From assembly GCA_029309925.1 (NCBI GenBank), contig JARKND010000005.1, positions 1,116,001 through 1,180,000 of the forward strand: a stretch of DNA of 64,000 bases. Reading direction: 5' to 3'. The notes beneath the pieces are model-generated. The model was given only the letters and a program-made list of their open reading frames with translations. It was not told where the DNA came from and made no database searches. Below, one piece after another: positions 43,916 to 53,012 of this stretch (its first letter is position 1; each line of letters opens with the position of its first letter). Position numbers and translations under genes: made by a program. This DNA comes from Fulvivirgaceae bacterium JP3-4 (lineage in GTDB: Bacteria > Bacteroidota > Bacteroidia > Cytophagales > Cyclobacteriaceae).

Positions 43916-45237
43916 TGAAGCGTTTCTTTCAGACCATACGAAACATTTTTTCAATCGAAGATCTTCGGGTTAGAATCCTGAACACGATCGGATTTCTGAT
44001 CATCTTCAGATTGGGCTCGTATATCGTTATCCCTGGTATCGATGCTACTCACCCTAGCTTGACCGGTGGAGCAACAGAAGGTATCCTTGGATTGTTGAAT
44101 ACATTCCTGGGCGGTTCATTCAGTCGCGCGTCAATCTTCGCACTCGGTATCATGCCATACATTTCGGCATCGATCATCGTGCAGTTGCTGACGTTCGCTG
44201 TACCGTACTTTCAGAAATTACAGAAAGAAGGCGACTCAGGCCGTAAGCGTTTGAACCAGTTCACACGCGTACTGACGATTTTCATCACAGGTTTCCAGTC
44301 TTACGCTTACCTGCGTGGAACTATCGATCCTGCTGCCATCATCGACCCTGGTTTCTTCTTCTACTTCTCAGCAATTACAATCCTGGTTGCCGGAACAATG
44401 TTCTGTATGTGGCTTGGTGAAAGAATTACTGACAAGGGTATCGGTAACGGTATCTCAGTTCTCATCATGATTGGTATCGTATCTCGTCTTCCACTTGCTG
44501 TGTATGACGAAGCGGTCATCAACCGTGGTATGAGCGGAGCCCTCCTGTTCATTATTGAATTGATCGTTCTGTTTGCGATCGTGATGGGCGTGATCATGCT
44601 CACACAGGCTACGCGCAGAATTCCCATCCAATATGCAAAGCAGGTCATCGGAAACAAGTTATATGGTGGAAAGCGCGACTTCATTCCATTGAAGTTGAAC
44701 TCTGCCGGTGTTATGCCAATCATTTTCGCACAAGCGTTGATGTTCATCCCGGTACTCGTTGTGGGTATCTGGAAGGATACGGAGATCGGAGCGTCTATCG
44801 GACAAACCTTCTCTGATCCTTACTCATGGCAATACAGTTTGGTATTTGCCTTATTGATCCTGATTTTCACTTTCTTTTATACTGCGATCACCATCAATTC
44901 GAATGACATCGCAGATAACTTAAAGAGAAACGGTGGTTTTGTTCCCGGTGTTAAGCCTGGCAAACAGACTGCAGAGTTTATAGATACAGTTTTATCAAGA
45001 ATTACACTGCCCGGTGCATTATTCCTGGCCATCATCGCCATCCTTCCAACATTTGCTGTGAAGCTCGGTGTAGGTCAGAACTTCGCACAGTTCTTCGGTG
45101 GTACTTCATTGCTGATCATGGTTGGGGTTATCCTCGATACACTTCAGCAAATCGAAAGTTACCTGCTGATGAGACACTACGAAGGGATGATGAAGTCTGG
45201 CAGAGTAAAAGGACGTTCTCAATTTGCTGCGGCTTAA
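43915..45237 (+). CDS. secY: SecY, preprotein translocase channel
   Basis: SecY is the protein-conducting pore of the Sec system. The protein is 440 residues with ten hydrophobic spans. Conserved parts: RVRILNTIGFLIIFRLGSYI near the N-terminus, LGIMPYISASIIVQLLTFAVP, LGERITDKGIGNGISVLIMIGI and the pore/cytoplasmic loop NGGFVPGVKPGKQTAEFIDT. Next to map and infA as usual. Confidence 0.98.
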   Translation: MKRFFQTIRNIFSIEDLRVRILNTIGFLIIFRLGSYIVIPGIDATHPSLTGGATEGILGLLNTFLGGSFSRASIFALGIMPYISASIIVQLLTFAVPYFQKLQKEGDSGRKRLNQFTRVLTIFITGFQSYAYLRGTIDPAAIIDPGFFFYFSAITILVAGTMFCMWLGERITDKGIGNGISVLIMIGIVSRLPLAVYDEAVINRGMSGALLFIIELIVLFAIVMGVIMLTQATRRIPIQYAKQVIGNKLYGGKRDFIPLKLNSAGVMPIIFAQALMFIPVLVVGIWKDTEIGASIGQTFSDPYSWQYSLVFALLILIFTFFYTAITINSNDIADNLKRNGGFVPGVKPGKQTAEFIDTVLSRITLPGALFLAIIAILPTFAVKLGVGQNFAQFFGGTSLLIMVGVILDTLQQIESYLLMRHYEGMMKSGRVKGRSQFAAA

Positions 45238-45244
45238 AAGCTGA

Positions 45245-46057
45245 ATGGTCAACTTAAAGACTGAAGAAGAGCTGGTTATTATTCGTGAAAGTGCCCAGAT
45301 ACTGGGTAAAGCTCACGGAGAAATAGCGAAGCACGTCAGGCCGGGTGTGAAGACGATCACACTGGATAAGTTGGCTGAAGAGTTCATCCGCGATCATGGC
45401 GGTGTTCCTTCCTTCAAGGATTACAGGGGTTTTCCAGCCTCACTTTGTATCTCGGCAAACGAGATCGTGGTGCACGGATTCCCAGGTAACTATGAAATAA
45501 GAGAAGGCGACATCCTCAGTGTTGACTGCGGAGTTCAGTACAAAGGTTATCACAGCGATTCGGCATACACGTATCCGCTGGAAGGGTGTAAACCCGAAGC
45601 GCTTTTGTTACTGGAAAGAACATACGAATCACTCTATCTGGGAATTGCGCAGGCAAAAGCCGGCAACCGGATCGGAGACGTAGCCTTCGCCATTCAGAGT
45701 TATGTTGAAAGTTTTGGTTACGGTGTCGTAAGGGAACTGGTAGGACATGGCGTTGGAAAGAAGCTTCACGAAGATCCCGAAGTTCCGAATTATGGAAAGC
45801 GTGGGAAGGGAGTGAAGATTGTTCCGGGGATGGTTTTCGCAATCGAACCGATGATCAACCAGGGAACCAAGAACGTGGTTCAGGAGAGAGATGGATGGAC
45901 AATTCGCACAGCGGACAAAAAACCATCAGCGCACTTTGAACACATGGTGGCCATACACGCAGACAGAACGGAGATACTGACGACACACGAGTACATAGAA
46001 GAAAATTATAGTTATAAGTGGCGAAACAAAAGTCAATTGAGCAAGATGGCACTATAA
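45245..46057 (+). CDS. map: Methionine aminopeptidase type I
   Basis: Removes the N-terminal methionine of nascent proteins with two metal ions. The protein is 270 residues. Metal-binding and substrate motifs: VVHGFPG (catalytic H), [18 protein letters not shown] (two Asp), [17 protein letters not shown] (His), VFAIEPMI (Glu) and TAHFEH-like S-A-H-F-E-H-M-V. The last 13 codons overlap the start of infA in another frame, extending the protein beyond the usual E-Y-I-E-E end. Confidence 0.96.
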   Translation: MVNLKTEEELVIIRESAQILGKAHGEIAKHVRPGVKTITLDKLAEEFIRDHGGVPSFKDYRGFPASLCISANEIVVHGFPGNYEIREGDILSVDCGVQYKGYHSDSAYTYPLEGCKPEALLLLERTYESLYLGIAQAKAGNRIGDVAFAIQSYVESFGYGVVRELVGHGVGKKLHEDPEVPNYGKRGKGVKIVPGMVFAIEPMINQGTKNVVQERDGWTIRTADKKPSAHFEHMVAIHADRTEILTTHEYIEENYSYKWRNKSQLSKMAL

Positions 46058-46236
46058 GCGAAGCATTGTCGAACGCAATGTTCCGTGTGACCCTCGAAAA
46101 TGGTCACGAAGTACTGGCTCATATTTCAGGTAAGATGCGAATGAATTATATCCGCATATTGCCAGGCGACAGAGTCCGATTGGAAATGTCACCATACGAT
46201 TTGACAAAGGGACGGATTGTATTCCGTTACAAATAA
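46018..46236 (+). CDS. infA: Translation initiation factor IF-1
   Basis: IF-1 blocks the A site during initiation. The protein is 72 residues, OB fold: [60 protein letters not shown]. The start is GTG at 46018, 40 nt inside map in a different frame; no later ATG retains the conserved AKQ-S-I-E-Q-D-G N-terminus. A 190-nt gap follows before rpmJ. Confidence 0.95.
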   Translation: MAKQKSIEQDGTISEALSNAMFRVTLENGHEVLAHISGKMRMNYIRILPGDRVRLEMSPYDLTKGRIVFRYK

Positions 46237-46426
46237 TGAAATGGTAGAGACACATCATTATGTGTCTAACGATAAAGATAAGACGACAAAACAATGAAAT
46301 GACCACGGATACCTGGTGATCGGGATTCGAAACAAAGTTTGGTCATTCCATCGGTGCAGACAAAGGAAAACTAACAATGGCAGACGCTTCGTTAACAGCG
46401 GGGCGCTGAATAAACTGATAGAACAG
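46237..46426 (+). other. infA-rpmJ gap with hairpins
   Basis: The 190 nt hold AGACACAT/ATGTGTCT (perfect 8-bp stem, loop CATT, near 46246-46265) and an inverse pair AATGACCA and TGGTCATT (about 46299 and 46341). No consensus promoter seen. The frame upstream of rpmJ is open from 46316 but matches no known extension of L36. Confidence 0.5.
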
Positions 46427-46543
46427 ATGAAAGTTAAAGCATCCATAAAGAAGCGAAGCGCTGACTGCAAGATCATCAGACGCAAGGGCAAACTGTATGT
46501 GATTAACAAGAAGAATCCTAGGTATAAACAAAGACAAGGTTAA
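46427..46543 (+). CDS. rpmJ: Ribosomal protein L36, zinc-free form
   Basis: L36 is the smallest 50S protein. The protein is 38 residues: [20 protein letters not shown], then [18 protein letters not shown]. The zinc ligands of the C+ form (CxxC, C, H) are reduced to a single Cys, so this is the zinc-independent form. ATG 46427 is chosen by family length; a longer frame exists upstream. 4 nt before rpsM. Confidence 0.94.
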   Translation: MKVKASIKKRSADCKIIRRKGKLYVINKKNPRYKQRQG

Positions 46544-46547
46544 GACT

Positions 46548-46928
46548 ATGGCACGTATTGCTGGTGTAGATATTCCGGATAACAAGCGAGGCGAAATCGG
46601 TCTCACTTACATTTTTGGTATTGGCCGTAGGTCAGCCCAACAAATTCTTACTGAAGCCAATGTCAACTTCGACAAGAAGGTGAAAGAGTGGAATGACGAA
46701 GAGTCAAACGCCATCCGCGCGATCATCGCTGAGAAATTCAGAATCGAAGGTGTGCTTAAGTCTGAGATTCAGCTGAGCATCAAGCGTCTTATGGATATTG
46801 GGTGCTACCGTGGCCTCCGTCATCGTAAAGGCTTACCGGTTCGTGGTCAGACTACCAAGAACAACGCGCGTACCCGCAAAGGAAAGCGTAAGACGGTAGC
46901 CAATAAGAAGAAGGCAACTAAAGGATAA
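46548..46928 (+). CDS. rpsM: Ribosomal protein S13
   Basis: S13 lies at the top of the 30S head and contacts P-site tRNA. The protein is 126 residues. It begins [20 protein letters not shown] and contains [35 protein letters not shown] and a basic tail [14 protein letters not shown]. Confidence 0.97.
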   Translation: MARIAGVDIPDNKRGEIGLTYIFGIGRRSAQQILTEANVNFDKKVKEWNDEESNAIRAIIAEKFRIEGVLKSEIQLSIKRLMDIGCYRGLRHRKGLPVRGQTTKNNARTRKGKRKTVANKKKATKG

Positions 46929-46932
46929 AATA

Positions 46933-47010
46933 ATTTGAAATTTGACATTTGAAAATTTGAAATCTAATTCAAATCGAAAATGTAAAATCTCAAAATTTAA
47001 AATTTAAAAT
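46933..47010 (+). repeat. AT-rich dyad element between rpsM and rpsK
   Basis: The left half is TTTGAAATTTGACATTTGAA words. The right half is the inverse type, AAAATCTCAAAATTTAAAAT. The two halves pair imperfectly around CTAATTCAAATCG. It fills the 88-nt gap from 5 nt after the rpsM stop to 6 nt before the rpsK start. Confidence 0.6.
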
Positions 47011-47016
47011 CTCATT

Positions 47017-47415
47017 ATGGCAACTGCTGAAAAGAGAAAAGATAAAGCAAAGAAGAGAGTCGTTACAGTTGAAGCTGTAGGAGTGGCTCACATTAAGGCT
47101 ACTTTCAACAACATCAACATTACGATGACCAACTCCACAGGTCAGGTTGTATCCTGGGCATCTGCTGGTAAGATGGGCTTCAAAGGTTCAAAGAAAAACA
47201 CTCCATATGCTGCACAGATGGCAGCGCAGGACTGTGCTACTAAGGCCTTCGAACTCGGAATGAGAAAAGTTGAAGTTTTCGTTAAAGGACCGGGTGCCGG
47301 ACGTGAGTCTGCTATCCGTACAATTCAGGGTGCTGGAATCGAAGTTACTGCGATCCGTGATGTAACTCCGCTGCCGCACAACGGTTGCCGTCCTCCTAAG
47401 AAAAGAAGAGTTTAA
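47017..47415 (+). CDS. rpsK: Ribosomal protein S11
   Basis: S11 lies in the 30S platform near the E site. The protein is 132 residues. Motifs: [60 protein letters not shown] and the C-terminal [17 protein letters not shown]. Confidence 0.97.
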   Translation: MATAEKRKDKAKKRVVTVEAVGVAHIKATFNNINITMTNSTGQVVSWASAGKMGFKGSKKNTPYAAQMAAQDCATKAFELGMRKVEVFVKGPGAGRESAIRTIQGAGIEVTAIRDVTPLPHNGCRPPKKRRV

Positions 47416-47550
47416 AATTTAAGATTTGAGATTTTAGATTTGAGACTAAAAGTCCAGATCTAGGAAATCAGATCAATTGATAAATAGTTTAAGAGTTAAG
47501 AGTTTAGAGAACAGATAAATTCTGAAATCTAAAATCTAAAATCTAAAATC
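47416..47550 (+). repeat. AT-rich dyad element between rpsK and rpsD
   Basis: The left arm 47416-47445 (AATTTAAGATTTGAGATTTT and on) and the right arm 47521-47550 (TCTGAAATCTAAAATCTAAA and on) match as ungapped inverse repeats at 26 of 30 positions. The centre is 75 nt. The element begins at the base after the rpsK stop and ends 6 nt before rpsD. Confidence 0.75.
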
Positions 47551-47556
47551 AAGCAA

Positions 47557-48162
47557 ATGGCACGATATACAGGCCCAAGAGTTAGAATTTCAAGAAGATT
47601 TAATGAGCCTATCTTAGGTGAGAATAAGGCTTTGGCAAAAAAGAACTATGCTCCTGGTCAGCATGGTCGTGGTAAGAAGCGCAAGCAGTCAGAATATGCT
47701 ACGCAGCTTGCTGAAAAGCAGAAGGCAAAATACATCTACGGATTGCTCGAAAGACAATTCGCCAGAGTATTCAGCGAAGCATCTCGCAAAAAAGGTGTTA
47801 CCGGTGAAACTTTGCTGCAGCTTCTTGAAGCTCGTCTTGACAACACTGTTTACCGTTTGGGAATCGCTCCTACACGCAGAGCAGCACGTCAGCTTGTTCT
47901 CCATAAGCATATCGAAGTTAACGGTGAGATCGTTAACGTGCCATCATACACACTTAAGCCAGGTGAGCTTATTGGCGTGCGCGAGCGTTCGAAGTCACTC
48001 GAAGCCGTTACCAACAGCCTTGCGCTCCAGAGCTCAAGAAAATACAATTGGTTGGAGTGGGATAACAACGAAATGACTGGCAAGATTGTAAATCTTCCGG
48101 CACGTCAGGATATCCCTGAAAACATCAACGAGCAGCTGATCGTTGAATTGTATTCTAAGTAA
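47557..48162 (+). CDS. rpsD: Ribosomal protein S4
   Basis: S4 starts 30S assembly and helps form the mRNA entry site. The protein is 201 residues. It begins [20 protein letters not shown] (no zinc cysteines), with [20 protein letters not shown], the S4 RNA-binding domain [38 protein letters not shown] (read in parts) and [12 protein letters not shown]. Confidence 0.97.
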   Translation: MARYTGPRVRISRRFNEPILGENKALAKKNYAPGQHGRGKKRKQSEYATQLAEKQKAKYIYGLLERQFARVFSEASRKKGVTGETLLQLLEARLDNTVYRLGIAPTRRAARQLVLHKHIEVNGEIVNVPSYTLKPGELIGVRERSKSLEAVTNSLALQSSRKYNWLEWDNNEMTGKIVNLPARQDIPENINEQLIVELYSK

Positions 48163-48186
48163 TTCTATCATTTAATCAACATTCCT

Positions 48187-49176
48187 ATGTCAATATTAGC
48201 GTTTCAAATGCCAGAGAAGGTTGTAATGGAAAAGTCCGATGACTTCCACGGACTGTTTACATTCAAGCCTCTGGAGAAAGGATACGGAGTTACAATCGGT
48301 AATGCACTGAGAAGAATTCTGTTGTCCTCCCTTGAAGGTTATGCGATCACCGGTATCAAGATCCCTGGTGTACTCCACGAGTTTTCTACGATTGAGGGTG
48401 TTGTTGAAGATGTGGCTGAGATTATCCTCAACCTGAAGATGGTAAGATTCAGAAAGCTTGGTGAAAACTTTGATAACAAGATCACGGTTAGCATCAAGAA
48501 GCAAAAACAGTTCAAAGCTGGTGATATCACCAAGTTTACTTCTGCTTTTGAGATCCTGAATCCTGAGCACGTAATCTGTAACCTTGACGAGACTGCGCAT
48601 TTCGAAATCGAATTGACAATCGAAAAGGGAAGAGGCTATTTGCCAGCTGAGGAAAACAAGCCAGCTGAACAGGTATTCGGATTCATTCCGATCGATGCGA
48701 TCTTCACACCCATCAAGAACGTGAAGTACAGCGTTGAGAACACCCGCGTTGAGCAAAAGACTGACTACGAAAAACTCGTTGTAGATATTGAAACGGATGG
48801 TTCAATCCATCCTGAGAAAGCCCTTGAAGGTGCGGCTCATATTCTGATCCAGCACTTCAGACTGTTCTCTGACAAGTCTATCGAACTCGAAACCGGCAAA
48901 GATGCTGAGATCGAGCAGGTAGATGAAGAAATGCTTCACATGCGCAAGCTGCTGAAGACGCCTCTTCACGACCTTGATCTTTCAGTACGCGCTTACAACT
49001 GCTTGAAAGCTGCGGATGTGAAGACACTTGGCGACCTGGTTCAGCTTGAAATTTCTGATATGATGAAGTTCAGAAACTTCGGTAAGAAGTCTTTGGCTGA
49101 ATTGGAACAGCTGGTAGCGGAGAAGAACCTCACCTTCGGTATGGACCTCTCCAAGTATAAACTTGACGAAGATTAA
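48187..49176 (+). CDS. rpoA: RNA polymerase alpha subunit
   Basis: RpoA dimerises to begin polymerase assembly and contacts activators and UP elements. The protein is 329 residues. N-terminal domain: [24 protein letters not shown] and [19 protein letters not shown]-terminal domain: [20 protein letters not shown] and [16 protein letters not shown]. Between rpsD and rplQ as usual. Confidence 0.98.
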   Translation: MSILAFQMPEKVVMEKSDDFHGLFTFKPLEKGYGVTIGNALRRILLSSLEGYAITGIKIPGVLHEFSTIEGVVEDVAEIILNLKMVRFRKLGENFDNKITVSIKKQKQFKAGDITKFTSAFEILNPEHVICNLDETAHFEIELTIEKGRGYLPAEENKPAEQVFGFIPIDAIFTPIKNVKYSVENTRVEQKTDYEKLVVDIETDGSIHPEKALEGAAHILIQHFRLFSDKSIELETGKDAEIEQVDEEMLHMRKLLKTPLHDLDLSVRAYNCLKAADVKTLGDLVQLEISDMMKFRNFGKKSLAELEQLVAEKNLTFGMDLSKYKLDED

Positions 49177-49184
49177 ATTGAATC

Positions 49185-49745
49185 ATGAGACACGGTAAGA
49201 AAATAAATCACTTAGGACGGACTGCATCGCACAGAAGTGCATTGTTGTCAAACATGGCGTCTTCGCTGATCCTGAACAAACGAATTACAACGACAGTTGC
49301 AAAGGCGAAAGCCCTTAGAAAATATGTTGAGCCTCTTTTGACAAAATCAAAGGAAGATACGACACACTCGAGAAGAACAGTATTTTCTTATCTTCAGAAC
49401 AAAGAGTCTGTACAGACGTTGTTCGGTGAAGTAGCAGCCAAGATCGCTGACAGACCAGGTGGTTATACGCGCATCATCAAGTTGGCGGATAGCCGTCAGG
49501 GTGACAACGCGGAAATGGCGCTTATCGAGCTCGTAGACTTCAACACACTTTACACTAAGGAAGGTGCTGAGAAGAAGGGCAAGACCCGCAGAAGCCGTGC
49601 AAAAGGCAAGAAAGCTGAAGGCGCTGAAGCAGAATCTGCAGATGCACCAGCAGCAGAAGCAAAGGCTGAAAAGAAGACAAAGAAGTCAGCTGAGCCAAAG
49701 GCTGAGAAGACAGAGAAAAAGTCTACTAAAAAGTCTAAAGAGTAG
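49185..49745 (+). CDS. rplQ: Ribosomal protein L17 with C-terminal extension
   Basis: L17 is an early 50S assembly protein. The core (about 1-120) has [54 protein letters not shown] and [20 protein letters not shown]. Beyond it an Ala/Lys/Glu-rich tail of about 60 residues runs to residue 186, likely disordered. A strong terminator follows. Confidence 0.96.
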   Translation: MRHGKKINHLGRTASHRSALLSNMASSLILNKRITTTVAKAKALRKYVEPLLTKSKEDTTHSRRTVFSYLQNKESVQTLFGEVAAKIADRPGGYTRIIKLADSRQGDNAEMALIELVDFNTLYTKEGAEKKGKTRRSRAKGKKAEGAEAESADAPAAEAKAEKKTKKSAEPKAEKTEKKSTKKSKE

Positions 49746-49769
49746 TGCTAACGAAAATAGATTATACAA

Positions 49770-49801
49770 AAGGGATTGGAGGTTGCTCCGATCCCTTTTT
49801 T
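49770..49801 (+). terminator. Intrinsic terminator after rplQ
   Basis: AAGGGATTGGAG (49770-49781) pairs with CTCCGATCCCTT (49786-49797) with one T-G pair, loop GTTG, followed by a T-run. It ends the long ribosomal transcript. Confidence 0.88.
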
Positions 49802-49810
49802 GTTTAGTTC

Positions 49811-49971
49811 AATTTGAAATTTGACATTTTAAATTTGAAAATTAAATACAGAGTGCACTCGTTTGAAATGTTGACAATTCAAGGAATGAATTATTTAACG
49901 CCCTTTGAGGTTTACTCAAGCGCAAATTTTGATGTTTTTAAATGTCAAATTTCAGATTTAAAATTTCAAAT
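49811..49971 (+). repeat. AT-rich dyad element between rplQ and carA
   Basis: The left arm near 49811-49847 (AATTTGAAATTTGACATTTT and on) and the right arm 49940-49971 (AAATGTCAAATTTCAGATTT and on) are imperfect inverse repeats over about 32 nt, with a 92-nt centre. It sits between the rplQ terminator and the carA start. The right arm encodes an apparent upstream extension of the carA frame, which should be ignored. Confidence 0.6.
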
Positions 49972-49998
49972 CCCTTAATATTGTTGAACCAATTCACT

Positions 49999-51093
49999 AT
50001 GGACAAAAAAGCTTACCTGCTATTAGAAGACGGATTGCTGGTTGAAGGAAAGGCAATCGGAAAAATCGGGACTTCGGGTGGTGAAATTTGCTTTAACACT
50101 GGTATGACTGGCTACCAGGAAATCTACACAGATCCATCCTACTACGGTCAGATCATTGTGAACACCACAGCACACATCGGAAATTATGGGGCGCTTGATG
50201 CCGAGCAGGAGTCCGGTGCAACAAAAATTGCCGGTGTGGTAGTGAATGACTTCGCGGAAGAATTCAGCCGCAAGGAAGCAAAGGAAAGCCTCCAGCAATA
50301 TCTCGAACGCAACAATGTGGTGGGCATCTCAGATGTCGACACACGAATGCTGGTGCGTTACATCAGGAACAAAGGCGCGATGAACGCTTTGATCTCATCT
50401 GAACTTACACCTGATCAGATGAAAACGGAGTTGAAGAAAGTGCCATCGATGGACGGACTTGAACTTTCATCACTGGTCAGCACGAAAGAGCCTTACTATA
50501 TCGGAGAGCCCACAGCTCAGTTTAAAGTAGCGGCATTGGATCTCGGTATCAAGACAAATATTCTCAGAAATCTCGCGAAGCGCGGCTGCTACATTAAAGT
50601 GTTCCCTGCAAAGACTCCACTAAGCGAAATGCAGGCGTGGAGACCGGATGGCTACTTCATCTCGAACGGCCCTGGAGATCCTTCTGTGATGGACTACGCA
50701 ATCAAGACTGTGAAAGATGCCGTAAATTCCGATACACCTGTGTTTGGAATTTGCCTCGGTCACCAGCTGCTCGCACTGTCATGCGGACTGTCAACATACA
50801 AGATGCACCACGGCCACAGAGGCTTGAACCATCCTGTGAAAAACCTCATCACCGGCAAAGGAGAGATGACTTCCCAAAACCACGGCTTTGCAGTAAGCGA
50901 AAAAGAAATTGAAAAAAATCAGAATGTTGAAGTAACACACCTTCACCTGAACGATAATACGATCATGGGGATTAGACTGAAGAATAAAAAAGCTTTCTCA
51001 GTGCAGTATCACCCCGAGGCAAGTCCCGGGCCGCATGATTCGAATTATTTGTTTGATGATTTTGTGAAGATCATGCAAGAGAGTAAAAATTAG
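49999..51093 (+). CDS. carA: Carbamoyl phosphate synthase small subunit
   Basis: The glutaminase subunit that passes ammonia to CarB for arginine and pyrimidine synthesis. The protein is 364 residues. The N-terminal CPSase small domain has FNTGMTGYQEIYTDPSYYGQ. The class I glutamine amidotransferase domain has SNGPGDPS, GICLGHQLLAL with the nucleophile C252, and HPEASPGPHD with the catalytic His and Glu. ATG 49999 is chosen over 49942, whose extra codons are repeat DNA. The gene for the large subunit is not in the window. Confidence 0.96.
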   Translation: MDKKAYLLLEDGLLVEGKAIGKIGTSGGEICFNTGMTGYQEIYTDPSYYGQIIVNTTAHIGNYGALDAEQESGATKIAGVVVNDFAEEFSRKEAKESLQQYLERNNVVGISDVDTRMLVRYIRNKGAMNALISSELTPDQMKTELKKVPSMDGLELSSLVSTKEPYYIGEPTAQFKVAALDLGIKTNILRNLAKRGCYIKVFPAKTPLSEMQAWRPDGYFISNGPGDPSVMDYAIKTVKDAVNSDTPVFGICLGHQLLALSCGLSTYKMHHGHRGLNHPVKNLITGKGEMTSQNHGFAVSEKEIEKNQNVEVTHLHLNDNTIMGIRLKNKKAFSVQYHPEASPGPHDSNYLFDDFVKIMQESKN

Positions 51094-51121
51094 TTTCTGA
51101 TGTCAGTTTGATCCTTCGAGG

Positions 51122-52887
<1,766 letters not shown>

Positions 52888-52915
52888 TTGTAGCTAAAAG
52901 CTCAATTGATATTGT

Positions 52916-52945
52916 AAAAGGCTGGATCAATCGTCCGGCCTTTTT
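52916..52945 (+). terminator. Intrinsic terminator after eno
   Basis: AAAGGCTGGA (52917-52926) pairs with TCCGGCCTTT (52934-52943) with one T-G pair around a 7-nt loop, followed by T residues. Confidence 0.8.
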
Positions 52946-52962
52946 GTTTTAAGTCGGTTAGG

Positions 52963-52992
52963 ATTGCTACGAATGAAAATCATCTATCTTTA
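52963..52992 (+). promoter_or_regulatory. Probable promoter for the helicase gene
   Basis: ATTG (52963-52966), 18-nt spacer, TATCTTTA (52985-52992), one mismatch from TAnnTTTG. The start codon is 20 nt further on, giving a very short leader. Confidence 0.5.
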
Positions 52993-53012
52993 ACTTCTTG
53001 TTCGGGTGACTA

